A stretch of DNA of 64,000 nucleotides. Source: Catenovulum sediminis (lineage in GTDB: Bacteria > Pseudomonadota > Gammaproteobacteria > Enterobacterales > Alteromonadaceae). A model generated the notes under the pieces. It saw only the letters and a list, made by a program, of their open reading frames with translations. It made no database searches and was not told the origin of the DNA. The number at the start of each line of letters is the position of its first letter. Position 1 is the stretch's first letter. The position numbers were made by a program, and so were the translations under genes. The stretch lies in assembly GCF_040270295.1 (NCBI RefSeq), contig NZ_JBELOE010000212.1; one strand, 5' to 3'. Positions 9,201 through 16,127 of this stretch are shown here, piece after piece.

Positions 9201-10098
9201 GGGCCGTCGCAACTAAATCAGCTGTTTGATTGGCACCATTGTCATTAAAAATGACTTTGATAGAATCGAACTCTGCCGCTGTATCAAAACAAAAGTAATT
9301 GCCTTTATTGACCATAGCTTCGCCTGGCCAATTCGTGTTGGCAAAAGCGCCAGCAGGCGCAGCGTCCCAAAGGTAAATGGTTGGATTTGCAAACCCCGCG
9401 GCATTGTCATAACAAATTGCTGTCGCGCTAACGCTTTCACCGTTTGAATTTGCAATAACGGTGATTTCAACTTCATCTGTTGCAATTGCACCCAGATTAT
9501 CGGTGACGGTTAAGGTAACAAGGTAGGTACCCGCAGTATTATAAACTAAACTAGGAGCGACACCTGTTAGCCCGTTGTCCCATTGATAATCGGTAATTGA
9601 GCCATCTAAATCGGAAGAGTTAGAGGCGTCGAAAAATACAGTATCGCCGGTCATAACTGTTATATCATTGCCGGCATTAGCAACTGGAGCTTGGTTGGTC
9701 TGAATTAACCCGCAATTTTCAAGGCTAGTCCAATTATTATTTTGGTAGCAGGTTGCGTTTCCTTGCATATATAAGTCTGCTGTCTGCTGATTACCGCTGT
9801 CACTGAATATGACATTAAGTGACGTCACATTTGTGCCCGGATCATAACAGTAGAAGTTTCCTTCAACTGTCATATTGACACCTGGCCATTGTGTGTTCGC
9901 AATTGTGCCAGCAGGGTTCGCATTCCACATATGTATGGTTGGATTGGCGTAACCATTTAAATTGTCATAGCAGATTGATGTATTGTTAACTGCAGCATTT
10001 GATGTACCGCAACCAACAATTGCCGACAATAAAACCGTCGACAACAGATAGTATAACAAGGAGCCTATGTTGCTCCTTTTGTCCTTTGTTGTGTTCAT
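3295..10098 (-). CDS. Giant modular lipoprotein: CBM26-like, PQQ sugar dehydrogenase, cytochromes, DUF1592
   Basis: Start set at 10098, where AGGTGGG precedes ATG, giving 2267 residues; an upstream in-frame start lacks this. The N-terminus is a lipoprotein signal ending AIVGC. Approximate modules: three CBM26-like starch-binding repeats (40-135, 223-320, 330-425; shared NTxWPG and NQTADL text) with a PKD domain between the first two; an Ig-like domain; a glucose/sorbosone dehydrogenase propeller (527-927); an SO2930-like dihaem cytochrome module (930-1230; CTSCH, CSHCH); BIG2, Fn3, BIG2; a fourth CBM26-like repeat (1497-1590); a cytochrome (CAGCH); and a DUF1587/1592/1595/1588/1585 module (1773-2267) with CESCH. 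Four haem motifs in all. It probably binds an alpha-glucan at the cell surface and passes electrons from sugar oxidation inward. That function is inferred; the domain calls are by eye. Confidence 0.8.
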   Translation of the reverse strand: MNTTKDKRSNIGSLLYYLLSTVLLSAIVGCGTSNAAVNNTSICYDNLNGYANPTIHMWNANPAGTIANTQWPGVNMTVEGNFYCYDPGTNVTSLNVIFSDSGNQQTADLYMQGNATCYQNNNWTSLENCGLIQTNQAPVANAGNDITVMTGDTVFFDASNSSDLDGSITDYQWDNGLTGVAPSLVYNTAGTYLVTLTVTDNLGAIATDEVEITVIANSNGESVSATAICYDNAAGFANPTIYLWDAAPAGAFANTNWPGEAMVNKGNYFCFDTAAEFDSIKVIFNDNGANQTADLVATAPNQCLQNGVWVSLQDCGFTLAEPTYNYPNGKALYYINTQNINPVNAHVWDALPAGSLADTNWPGAVLSDFGGLDIWYLDLPESVTEGNVIFSQNGANQTADLVFSENALCYNNGVWMTPQACGIPQASSANAGTDRKANQNTRIALSAAASAGDTSGTTWSSDAWPGYLTGSHVVTPLLTQTGTFTVTMTLANGNSDSFELEVVAATQAIPERPNLATQLNFPLSGSVSSGNYQFEPAFPALNGLFSSPVMVTHDGVNDLIYVVDKKGTLSVFPNDKDVTVSQVQLLLDISTEVRDYHEQGLLSVAFHPNFANNGFAYIYYIEGDNDNESDNGVFGDAVLERITLNDTFFPTAANNRIEILRIPQPGPDHKGGMMDFHPSSGEFYLSIGDGAYGDTALVPTQPDPRTNNSSQETDNLRGSFIRLQMRDTPNAQGLYYDIPNDNPFVNNPNVRDEIWSYGHRNPWRWAFDTVLPYTLWETEIGQAGFEEVNIINAGNNYGWPICEGLNHRGNNGGDPNNTRSCDNDLTAPIGGYSHDTGSVSIIGGFVYRGTQLPALSGRFIYGDYVSKKIWSAAEGNTDVLVSDAFPSNISSFGTDVAGEEVFISSHGAEYGGLSTIYRMVDSDVQAAVVPAKLSETGLFADLVNRIPAHGVIEYDVNSDGWFDGLQSRHFIAIPNDSTIAFSADNLWDLPVGSVLVKHLELPITVSETSAFETSVLFKQNSGNWAAANYHWNNEGTDANLVEQAFTANVDQFYQGATLNHDRRVRSGAECTSCHLGTGSKEPLAVNSEQLNKSYNYQGFNENQLDAFNQIGLFDSNIGFAANYPTLPDPSDNSASIDSRARAYLETNCSHCHDGSLMDLNYATAVTDMDIMNVKRGSVYRMLPFDHTASLLYTYQNDDANRMPKGSELSNPLAEEIMRLWIDAQGVSQIAMSVRASSTLVGIGASLQVSAFALYSNDFEVIPTDSVSWVSSNENIISVTGDNGTVSVSAHNQGSATITASSGGFSGDITLTVVAGPEQVSNLTATATSKDSISLSWTDNANDEVSYQISRATTSAGPYSLIKTLAANSQNYIDSGLASSTHYYYRVVASGENANSVPVEADATTQAEAAIETLNIVSEVNVRLRATETKQLVAIATAGDDTLGVTLSSSWQSANDNIATVSSSGVVTAGNTAGTTTISVTHQGLVASVLVENLGAGQYLYFNKPENWATPRAYIWSNEAGALSTHSDAWPGSLITQTATDLGGSWLRLFISNNWSNSNGDFNIIFNNDGANQTADLTASIYTENWYDEQWLTAPAIGNGVETGTQIQVGNGTITLSGSDNLSGKLFVPGTVVDIQADTAGTGLEFAQWEGSGVAYLVDANSETTQMVVGDALSYTLLAVYDSVRDEHLAGRQYYTDTGCAGCHGNEGNANPPLTGLAGTYTLSELTSYIETNMPMGNAAACTGECASSTAAMILAEAFTAPANVCSIDDLNDIVPQDRNYRLLSTLEYNNSVRDLLALTQDIDVTSGRIPADIPANGFKTNANTVFTNDYAKGYVTAAEAAAAMVNNMYDLTSACNEINCFLDDFAKRAFRRPLTASERTSLTSVYNDQGQLALLSTILSSPAMLYRSEVGEPRADGYYELTDYEVASLLSYTYWATTPDSWLMAKADAGELSTSAEIANTVSLMLQDNKAEVAFERFIEGWLSLDKDIKTVELNDNLKADMKQETIEFVRRTVFNGRNYNELLTAQYSYMTEQLANHYGFQWPGGTGWQRVDYDPNESNGERAGLLGHAGILAIQSASEKTHPVKRGLFVRKNLMCQDFPPPPIGAVLKPQEDPSLTVRERFEHAHLQDGCESCHQFIDGIGFGFENYNAFGQYVTTETTDDGSVKAIDSSGYIGSLNSAETFLSASEAVVNYQGINELASLVADSAHGKACYARQWFRYSRGVHEASEDACTLQVFGDSFKNGSNTSLLDLMIQFTQTNNFTLRK

Positions 10099-10128
10099 AT
10101 ACCCACCTGAAAATGTATTGTGTGTGAA

Positions 10129-10145
10129 GTGAAAAGCGCTTGTTT
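10129..10145. promoter_or_regulatory. Possible LacI-family operator
   Basis: The text GTGAAAAGCGCTTGTTT has the CG-centred AAGCGCTT core of LacI/CcpA-type operators. It lies 31 bases upstream of the giant sugar-dehydrogenase gene's start, a sensible place for repression by a sugar-responsive regulator. The outer bases match imperfectly and no regulator gene is nearby, so this is tentative. Confidence 0.35.
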
Positions 10146-10642
10146 GATTAACTGTGAAAATCAGCAAGTTCAGAGCTTTCTATCAAAAGCTACCACAGGA
10201 TATTTGTTTAAACTATGTGTTGATTATGTTAATGGGTCGTTCGAACCAGAGTTCTGGTTAATTCGGTTTTTACACCTTGATATTAATTTAATTGTTAACA
10301 AGTCAATTGAGGTTAGTGAAATGTTAGAAGAAAAACGGTCGAGTTTTTCATAATTTAATCTTATTGATTTTTGATTAAACTCAATACTAATCAATGTCTT
10401 ATATTTTTATTTTGGTTTTTTCTTTTATGAATTAAACTCATCATATTTGAATGGTTAGAGGGGTTGTGGTATAACGATTTCCTTCTCTGATAAGAAGCTG
10501 TTTGTTCGACAAATGAGAGAAGCTCGGTTATTTTAGGTTGCAGTTGGCAATTTTAGAGATTTACTTTTTGTAACTTTAAGTTATTGATAAGTAAGGGTTA
10601 ATTTATTTTTGTTAGGGTGTTTTTTTAACCTGTTAAGGTTGC

Positions 10643-10681
10643 ATACGTATTCATTGATTAGTTTTTATGAATACGTATTCA
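10643..10681. promoter_or_regulatory. Perfect 12-bp inverted repeat upstream of ebo cluster
   Basis: ATACGTATTCAT (10643-10654) is exactly mirrored by ATGAATACGTAT (10667-10678) with a 12-base spacer. The right arm extends into the self-complementary 14-mer TGAATACGTATTCA at 10668-10681, so ATACGTATTCA also occurs as a direct repeat 28 bases apart. A further TTTTTATGAAT copy follows near 10686-10696. The site is about 190 bases before eboD and is a good candidate operator. Its half-site TGAAT/ATTCA resembles ArgR half-sites, but the central ACGT does not fit that consensus. Confidence 0.55.
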
Positions 10682-10873
10682 ATTGTTTTTTATGAATGTA
10701 GGCGCTAGCTTGGCTTGATCACGCATTTTGTGTAATAAATGTTAATTAGTCCAGTGTTAAGGTGTTAGTATCTAATGCAAGTGATTCGGCTTTAAAGACA
10801 AGTTCAACAATTTTAGAGTAGGTTGCTGGACCGGTAGAATGGAGCGCTGGCTATTTTAGTAGATGAGGTTTGA

Positions 10874-12040
10874 ATGGTGGATAATCAACAGAGTAGACAA
10901 CTTATACAACAATCTTTCGCTGTGCGTTTTGATTACCCCGTTTTGTTTACCCGAAATGCATTTGATGTAAATAATGGTGAGCTAACAGAGCTTCTTCGTA
11001 TTGATAAAACGGATACCAAAGTCTTACCTGTATTAGATGAAGGGTTACTGGCAGCAACGCCCGAATTAGTTAAAAAAATTCAATCTTATTTTGCCAAGCT
11101 AGATGTCAAATTATTACCCGCTATATCAATGCCAGGCGGAGAGGCCTGTAAAAACGATCCGACATTGATGGATGTGATATACAACGCGGTTGAAAAATAT
11201 GCTATCGATAGACACTCTTATATTTTAGTGATTGGCGGCGGAGCGGTGGTCGATGCGGTTGGCTATGCTGCTGCAACAGCGCATCGAGGCATTAGACTCA
11301 TTCGTATGCCTAGTACTGTGCTAGGGCAAAATGATGCTGGTGTTGGTGTTAAAAATGCAATTAATTACCACAAGCGAAAAAACTACTTGGGGACTTTTGT
11401 TCCACCTTACGCTGTTATTAATGATTATGCTTTGTTGGATAGTTTAGAAGCGCGAGACAAAAGGGCCGGCATTGCTGAGGCGGTGAAAGTTGCTTTAATT
11501 AAAGACAGAACATTTTTCGACGAGCTTTACGAGCAAAAAGAAGAGCTGGCACAGTTTTCAGCGTCTGCAATGGAAAATATGATTTATCAAGGTGCTAAGT
11601 GGCATTTGCAGCATATTGCTCATAGTGGGGATGCTTTTGAATATGGCTCAGCAAGGCCACTTGATTTTGGTCACTGGTCAGCACATAAATTGGAAGAGTT
11701 ATCTAACAACGAATTGCGCCACGGAGAAGCAGTCGCAATAGGTATCGCTTTGGACACTATCTATTCTTGCAAAATGGGCTATTTGAGCGAACCAGAAATG
11801 ATTAAAGTTATTTCTCTACTCGACACTTTAGGATTTGAATTGTCTCATCCGGTTATTTATCAAATGGATGTCAAAAAAGCGCTTAATGAATTTAAAGAGC
11901 ATTTAGGGGGAAATTTGTGTATTACCCTATTGCATGAAATTGGTCGTGGATTTGAAGCTCACGAGATAGATTTAGCAACTATGCAAGATGCCATTCAGGC
12001 ACTGCAATTAGATGAATTAGGCAACTTAACAGCGGCTTAG
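10874..12040 (+). CDS. eboD: EboD, 3-dehydroquinate synthase-like sugar phosphate cyclase
   Basis: A 388-residue cytoplasmic enzyme of the dehydroquinate synthase fold. The NAD-binding GGGAVVD lies at 121-127. Likely metal ligands are E202 (AEAVK), H267 (FGHWSAHKLE) and H283 (RHGEAVAIG). The usual synthase signature around SSVGGKTAVN is here AGVGVKNAIN (155-164), keeping the lysine, and KNYLGTF replaces the usual KNMIGAF. This fits the ebo branch rather than aroB. GAGG precedes the start by five bases. It opens the cluster; a 180-base gap separates it from eboC. The known ebo role is moving or processing precursors toward the periplasm in scytonemin-making cyanobacteria; the reaction of EboD is not established. 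Confidence 0.88.
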   Translation: MVDNQQSRQLIQQSFAVRFDYPVLFTRNAFDVNNGELTELLRIDKTDTKVLPVLDEGLLAATPELVKKIQSYFAKLDVKLLPAISMPGGEACKNDPTLMDVIYNAVEKYAIDRHSYILVIGGGAVVDAVGYAAATAHRGIRLIRMPSTVLGQNDAGVGVKNAINYHKRKNYLGTFVPPYAVINDYALLDSLEARDKRAGIAEAVKVALIKDRTFFDELYEQKEELAQFSASAMENMIYQGAKWHLQHIAHSGDAFEYGSARPLDFGHWSAHKLEELSNNELRHGEAVAIGIALDTIYSCKMGYLSEPEMIKVISLLDTLGFELSHPVIYQMDVKKALNEFKEHLGGNLCITLLHEIGRGFEAHEIDLATMQDAIQALQLDELGNLTAA

Positions 12041-12220
12041 ATGGGGGCGGGGTGTTAATCTGTATTTGAAATTTAGCCCATCTGTCATTTGCTTTGAGAC
12101 TTCTCGAAATTGGATAAAATCGGACTGGATTGGCACTTTTTCGGCGCTTTACCGTGCTGTTCGGATGAAATCTGGATTTTTTCTGATCACCGTAGTAGTG
12201 TAAAAAATTATCGATAAAAT

Positions 12221-13138
12221 GTGGTAAGTAATTTGAAAGCAACAACTAAAGCATATTTACAGTTGATTAGAGCGCCCAACGGCATTACTGCAATCAGCAA
12301 TATACTGGCAGCTGCCGTTATCGTGTCGGCCGGACAAATTGACTTTAGTCTTGTATTTTTAATTTTTGCCAGCTTGTTTTTATACTATGCCGGTATGGCG
12401 CTCAACGATTGCTTGGATTATCGTGAAGACTTGCAAGAACGTGCTTTCAGACCGCTTCCCAGCGGACAAATCAAGCTTAGACATGCGTGGATACTCGTGG
12501 TTTGTTTTACGCTGATTGGCTTAGCATCCAGTTGGGCTTTTTCTCCTCAAAGTTACACCAGTTTGTATGTTGCAGGTGCTTTGCTGTTGGCCATTATCAT
12601 TTATGATGGTGTGATTAAAGGTGGTTTTTTAGGCGCTTTATGTATGGGCGCGTGTCGTTATTTTAATTGGTTATTAGGCGCTAGCTTTATTGGCGTTTTA
12701 TCGCTGCAAACCAGTGTAATGCCATTTTTGGTGGCGATCCCGATTTTTGTCTACATCACCGCACTGACTTTTTTAAGTAAACAAGAAACGCAAGCGGATA
12801 ACAAAAAAGTCTTATTTGTCGTATCAGCACTATTATTAACAGGCTGTGGTTTTATGTTTTACTTAGCGCTTGTTGTTTTTGAGCTAACGGCCACCCAACA
12901 AATTACCAGTTTACTATTATTGATAAGCTGCTTTATAACCGTCTTATGGCGTTTATACCAGTTGTGGCAAGCTTATACACCAACGAATATTCAAAATATG
13001 ATTCAATGGATGTTAATTGCTGTTATTCCGTTGGATGCCATGATGGTTGCTTTGTCGGGGCAGTACATCTGGTCACTGATTATCTTGACTTTATTGGTAC
13101 CATGTCGATTGTTAAGCAAACGATTGTATATGACTTAG
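12221..13138 (+). CDS. eboC: EboC, UbiA-like membrane prenyltransferase
   Basis: A 305-residue integral membrane protein of the UbiA superfamily with eight or nine hydrophobic segments. The first aspartate-rich motif is clear (NDCLDYREDLQERAFRPLPSG, near residues 60-80), as in polyprenyl-accepting UbiA enzymes. The second aspartate motif is weak, which is a reason to doubt a standard aromatic prenyl transfer. The start is uncertain: GTG at 12221 is used here, but TTG at 12233 is possible. The stop codon lies three bases before eboA, so the two are translationally coupled. It may attach an isoprenoid to, or carry, the metabolite handled by the cluster; that is inference. Confidence 0.88.
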   Translation: MVSNLKATTKAYLQLIRAPNGITAISNILAAAVIVSAGQIDFSLVFLIFASLFLYYAGMALNDCLDYREDLQERAFRPLPSGQIKLRHAWILVVCFTLIGLASSWAFSPQSYTSLYVAGALLLAIIIYDGVIKGGFLGALCMGACRYFNWLLGASFIGVLSLQTSVMPFLVAIPIFVYITALTFLSKQETQADNKKVLFVVSALLLTGCGFMFYLALVVFELTATQQITSLLLLISCFITVLWRLYQLWQAYTPTNIQNMIQWMLIAVIPLDAMMVALSGQYIWSLIILTLLVPCRLLSKRLYMT

Positions 13139-13141
13139 TGA

Positions 13142-13930
13142 ATGACCATGAATTATACTGAATTGCACAAAAAATTAATGCCAATATTGACAGTGCAACT
13201 GGCGCAAACTTCCCTAGACTGGTTGACAGAAGGGTTGCAAGCTTGTCAGGTCAATGATTCACACGATACGCTAGACGAACTGCTTTTTTATTCGGCCAGT
13301 GCTAAACGCAAACTTAAAACCAGCAGCGACGTGGTCATTGAGTTGGAAGATCGATCTTTCGCTTTGGTAGAATTAGTTCGAATTCTGTTGATTGCTAAAA
13401 GCTTGGATTGCGAACAAATTGCTGCACAAACAAAATCTTATTATCAGTTTGCTGATGAAAGCGAAAAATGTGCCTTATTGAAAGGGTTAAATTGGTTAGA
13501 CGCGTCAGGTGATGCGGTACAGATTGCGATTCGTGCTGCTCGCTGTAACAGTTTGGTCGAGTTCTCAGCGCTGGCTTTAGACAATCCTTACCCCAGTTCG
13601 TTTTTCCCTGCACTAAACTATAACCAATTGGTGCTTAAGGCTATATTTATGGGCTTGGATATCTCTAAGGTTATTAATTTGCAAACACGCTTAAATCAAA
13701 ATTTATCCAATATGTGTTTTGCCTACTTGATAGAGCAGGCGCTTGCGCAAAGAACGCCGCCAGCTTCCATATGGTTAGCAATCCGTCTAGCTGATTTAAA
13801 TGCAGAGCATTGTAATCAAGCAAAACAGTATATCGAACATTTTTATCATGGTTGTTCACAGCATCAATTGCAGATTGAACAAATGCTGCAAATACAAGAC
13901 AAAGACTTATTCGCTGAGTTAAAACATTAA
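13142..13930 (+). CDS. eboA: EboA domain protein
   Basis: A 262-residue, mostly helical soluble protein with no signal peptide. It carries the EboA family signature around residues 147-170: NPYPSSFFPALNYNQLVLKA followed by a short glycine-containing stretch. It is found almost only within ebo clusters and has no assigned biochemical activity. A second in-frame ATG lies two codons in (13148). It sits between eboC (3-base gap) and eboB (35-base gap). Confidence 0.88.
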   Translation: MTMNYTELHKKLMPILTVQLAQTSLDWLTEGLQACQVNDSHDTLDELLFYSASAKRKLKTSSDVVIELEDRSFALVELVRILLIAKSLDCEQIAAQTKSYYQFADESEKCALLKGLNWLDASGDAVQIAIRAARCNSLVEFSALALDNPYPSSFFPALNYNQLVLKAIFMGLDISKVINLQTRLNQNLSNMCFAYLIEQALAQRTPPASIWLAIRLADLNAEHCNQAKQYIEHFYHGCSQHQLQIEQMLQIQDKDLFAELKH

Positions 13931-13965
13931 TTTAAGCAGTGCAAAAACTGTACTAAGGGTACTTC

Positions 13966-14853
13966 ATGAACTTTTTTGATCCACATATCCATATGTTATC
14001 TCGCACCACAGATGACTATCAGAATATGGCTGAGGCAGGTATTGTCGGTGTCATCGAACCGGCTTTTTGGCTTGGACAACCACGCACTCAAGTCGGCTCT
14101 TTTATTGATTATTTTGATACCTTGATAGGTTGGGAGCATTTTCGGGCATCTCAGTTTGGCATAATGCATTTTTGCACTATGGGCCTTAACCCCAAAGAAT
14201 CGAATGATGTCGAGCTGGCAGAGGCCGTGATGAAATTATTACCGCGCTATTGTCAAAAAGATAATGTAGTGGGTATAGGTGAAATTGGCTACGACGATAT
14301 GACACCCGAAGAAGATCGTTTTTTGTGTGAGCAACTGGAATTGGCCAAAAAGCTGGACTTACCTGTACTGATCCACACACCACACCGCGATAAAGTGAAC
14401 GGTACTAAACGAACCATTGACGTTATTAAAGAAAGCGGGATAGCAGAAGAAATGGTGTTAATTGACCATTTGAATGAACAAACGCTGCCTTTGGTCCTAG
14501 AAACTGAATGTTGGCGTGGACACAGTATTTATCCAAATACCAAAATGTCAGAACCGCGAATGGTTAACCTATTAAAAGAATATGGTTTGGAAAAAATGAT
14601 CGTAAACAGTGCTGCGGATTGGGGAATAAGCGACCCACTAAAAGTGCCTAAAACAGCTCAAGCCATGTTGGAGTCTGGCTTCTCGGAAGCAGACGTAGAA
14701 ATTGTTACTTTTAACAATCCGATTAACTTTTTCGCGCAAAGTGGCCGAATCTCAATAGATATGGTGAAAAAACCACTTATTGATCAAACTAAAACTTATA
14801 ATGATAACCGTGTAACACGAGGCCAAGAGCCTGTTATTGAAAAGAAATCATGA
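13966..14853 (+). CDS. eboB: EboB, TatD-family metal-dependent hydrolase
   Basis: A 295-residue TIM-barrel amidohydrolase. Metal-binding landmarks run in order: FFDPHIHM at residues 3-10, GEIGYD near 104, LIHTPH near 139, a DHL histidine near 166 and SAADWG near 223. These match TatD-type enzymes. The substrate is unknown; the cluster context suggests a carrier-bound or phosphorylated metabolite rather than DNA. Its stop codon overlaps the start of eboE by four bases (ATGA), so they are translated in step. Confidence 0.88.
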   Translation: MNFFDPHIHMLSRTTDDYQNMAEAGIVGVIEPAFWLGQPRTQVGSFIDYFDTLIGWEHFRASQFGIMHFCTMGLNPKESNDVELAEAVMKLLPRYCQKDNVVGIGEIGYDDMTPEEDRFLCEQLELAKKLDLPVLIHTPHRDKVNGTKRTIDVIKESGIAEEMVLIDHLNEQTLPLVLETECWRGHSIYPNTKMSEPRMVNLLKEYGLEKMIVNSAADWGISDPLKVPKTAQAMLESGFSEADVEIVTFNNPINFFAQSGRISIDMVKKPLIDQTKTYNDNRVTRGQEPVIEKKS

Positions 14854-16127
14854 GTCTCGTGAACGCAACTTTAACGCCGTCTTCAACAGGTCAATGGCAA
14901 GCACATGAGCTTGCCTATTGTAGCAATGTCCACCCCGGTGATGAGCTACCGGCCGTTATGGATAATTTAGTGTCTTTTTTTCAACCAGTACGGCAGCAAA
15001 GGCAGTTGGAGCAAATGGCTTCTGGTTTGTGGCTGTCTGCCAATACGGTGAAAAAATTATCGGGTATTCATGCGCATAATCAACTTGCTGCATTTAAGGC
15101 GTCACTTGTTCAAAATGGTGTGCGCTTAACCAGTTTAAATGGTTTTCCGTATGGTGATTTCCATCAGGATGTCGTTAAACAGAAAGTTTATTCTCCGTGT
15201 TGGGCGACACAAGCAAGGCTCAATTATAGCGTTGAACTTGCAACAATATTGGCCGACTGTTTACCTGAAGGTAAAACTTCGGGGGCAATTTCTACTTTGC
15301 CATTAGGTTATGCCGTCAATTGGTCTGATACGCATCAATACAAAGCTGTACAAAACCTGCTACGTTTGATTTGGCAACTTGAGCGGCTGGAACAAAAAAG
15401 CGGAAAGTGTATTCGTTTTGCGTTAGAGATGGAACCCGATTGTGTATTGGAAGAAACGCAACAATTAATCAATTTTTTTCATCAGCATCTAATTCCACAA
15501 GCAAAATTGCAAGGGATAGCAGAAAACACTGTGCTGCGATATCTAGGGTGTTGTTACGACACTTGTCATCAAGCGGTTATGTTTGAAGATTGCCGACAGT
15601 CATTAAATGCTATCCATAGTGCGGGTATTGTTGTTGCGAAAATACAAATCTCCAATGCATTATCTGTTAGGTTAGAAAATAAAGCTCAGGTTGACGCCTT
15701 GTGCCATTTATTCTCCGATAAAAAATTTTTGCACCAGTGCAAAATTATGCTGCCGGACGAAAACCACAAAAAAAATCAGATGGTTAGTTTGCCAGATTTA
15801 GACCAATCTGAGTTAGCTCAGTTGCTGAAGCAATATGACTGCTTGCAATGCCGCATTCACTATCATGTCCCGATCCATAAACAAAATATTCAAATTAATG
15901 AACATTTTGAAGTTTTAACGACACAAGATGCTATTTTAAGTACGCTCGACTTTTTATCCGCGCATAAAAATCTTAAACCAGAACTTGAAATTGAAACTTA
16001 TACATGGCTCAACTTTTTGCATCAAGGCGCATTATCCAGTGGCGATCTGATTACGGGCTTGGTACAAGAATTTGATTTTTTAACCCAATATATGCAGCAA
16101 AAAGGCTTGTTATGTCCAAACCGTTAG
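14850..16127 (+). CDS. eboE: EboE, xylose-isomerase-like TIM-barrel protein
   Basis: A 425-residue protein of the type named metabolite traffic protein EboE. It has the xylose isomerase/endonuclease IV-like barrel features: HPGDE near residue 28, ALEMEPDCVLEE near 190, and CCYDTCHQAVMFED near 232. The acidic and histidine residues at those strands could bind a metal. There is no signal peptide. It overlaps eboB by four bases and eboF by sixteen. The role in moving a metabolite between cell compartments comes from work on the cyanobacterial cluster; the activity itself is unknown. Confidence 0.87.
   Translation: MSLVNATLTPSSTGQWQAHELAYCSNVHPGDELPAVMDNLVSFFQPVRQQRQLEQMASGLWLSANTVKKLSGIHAHNQLAAFKASLVQNGVRLTSLNGFPYGDFHQDVVKQKVYSPCWATQARLNYSVELATILADCLPEGKTSGAISTLPLGYAVNWSDTHQYKAVQNLLRLIWQLERLEQKSGKCIRFALEMEPDCVLEETQQLINFFHQHLIPQAKLQGIAENTVLRYLGCCYDTCHQAVMFEDCRQSLNAIHSAGIVVAKIQISNALSVRLENKAQVDALCHLFSDKKFLHQCKIMLPDENHKKNQMVSLPDLDQSELAQLLKQYDCLQCRIHYHVPIHKQNIQINEHFEVLTTQDAILSTLDFLSAHKNLKPELEIETYTWLNFLHQGALSSGDLITGLVQEFDFLTQYMQQKGLLCPNR

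Larger units (their letters stand above)
10099..10873. other. 775-base non-coding region between the giant gene and eboD
   Basis: Holds divergent control signals for the giant gene (minus) and the ebo cluster (plus). Seen in it: a LacI-type half-palindrome at 10129-10145; a stem CTTCTCT/AGAGAAG (10482-10488, 10516-10522) enclosing a smaller TTTGT-TCG-ACAAA hairpin; and the strong inverted repeat at 10643-10681. A 77-codon open frame at 10120-10353 overlaps the operator-like site, has no family features and is not called. The region is AT-rich with many poly-T stretches. Confidence 0.7.

Noticed and set aside
5073..9491. Several 60-110 codon frames inside the giant gene on both strands
   Set aside because: They lie inside a well-supported modular coding sequence and show no family features of their own.
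10120..10353. 77-codon open frame before the ebo leader
   Set aside because: No family features and it overlaps the probable control region of the giant gene.
12066..12203. 45-codon TTG-start frame between eboD and eboC
   Set aside because: No ribosome binding site at a usable distance and no known family; left as a non-coding gap, although a small gene cannot be excluded.
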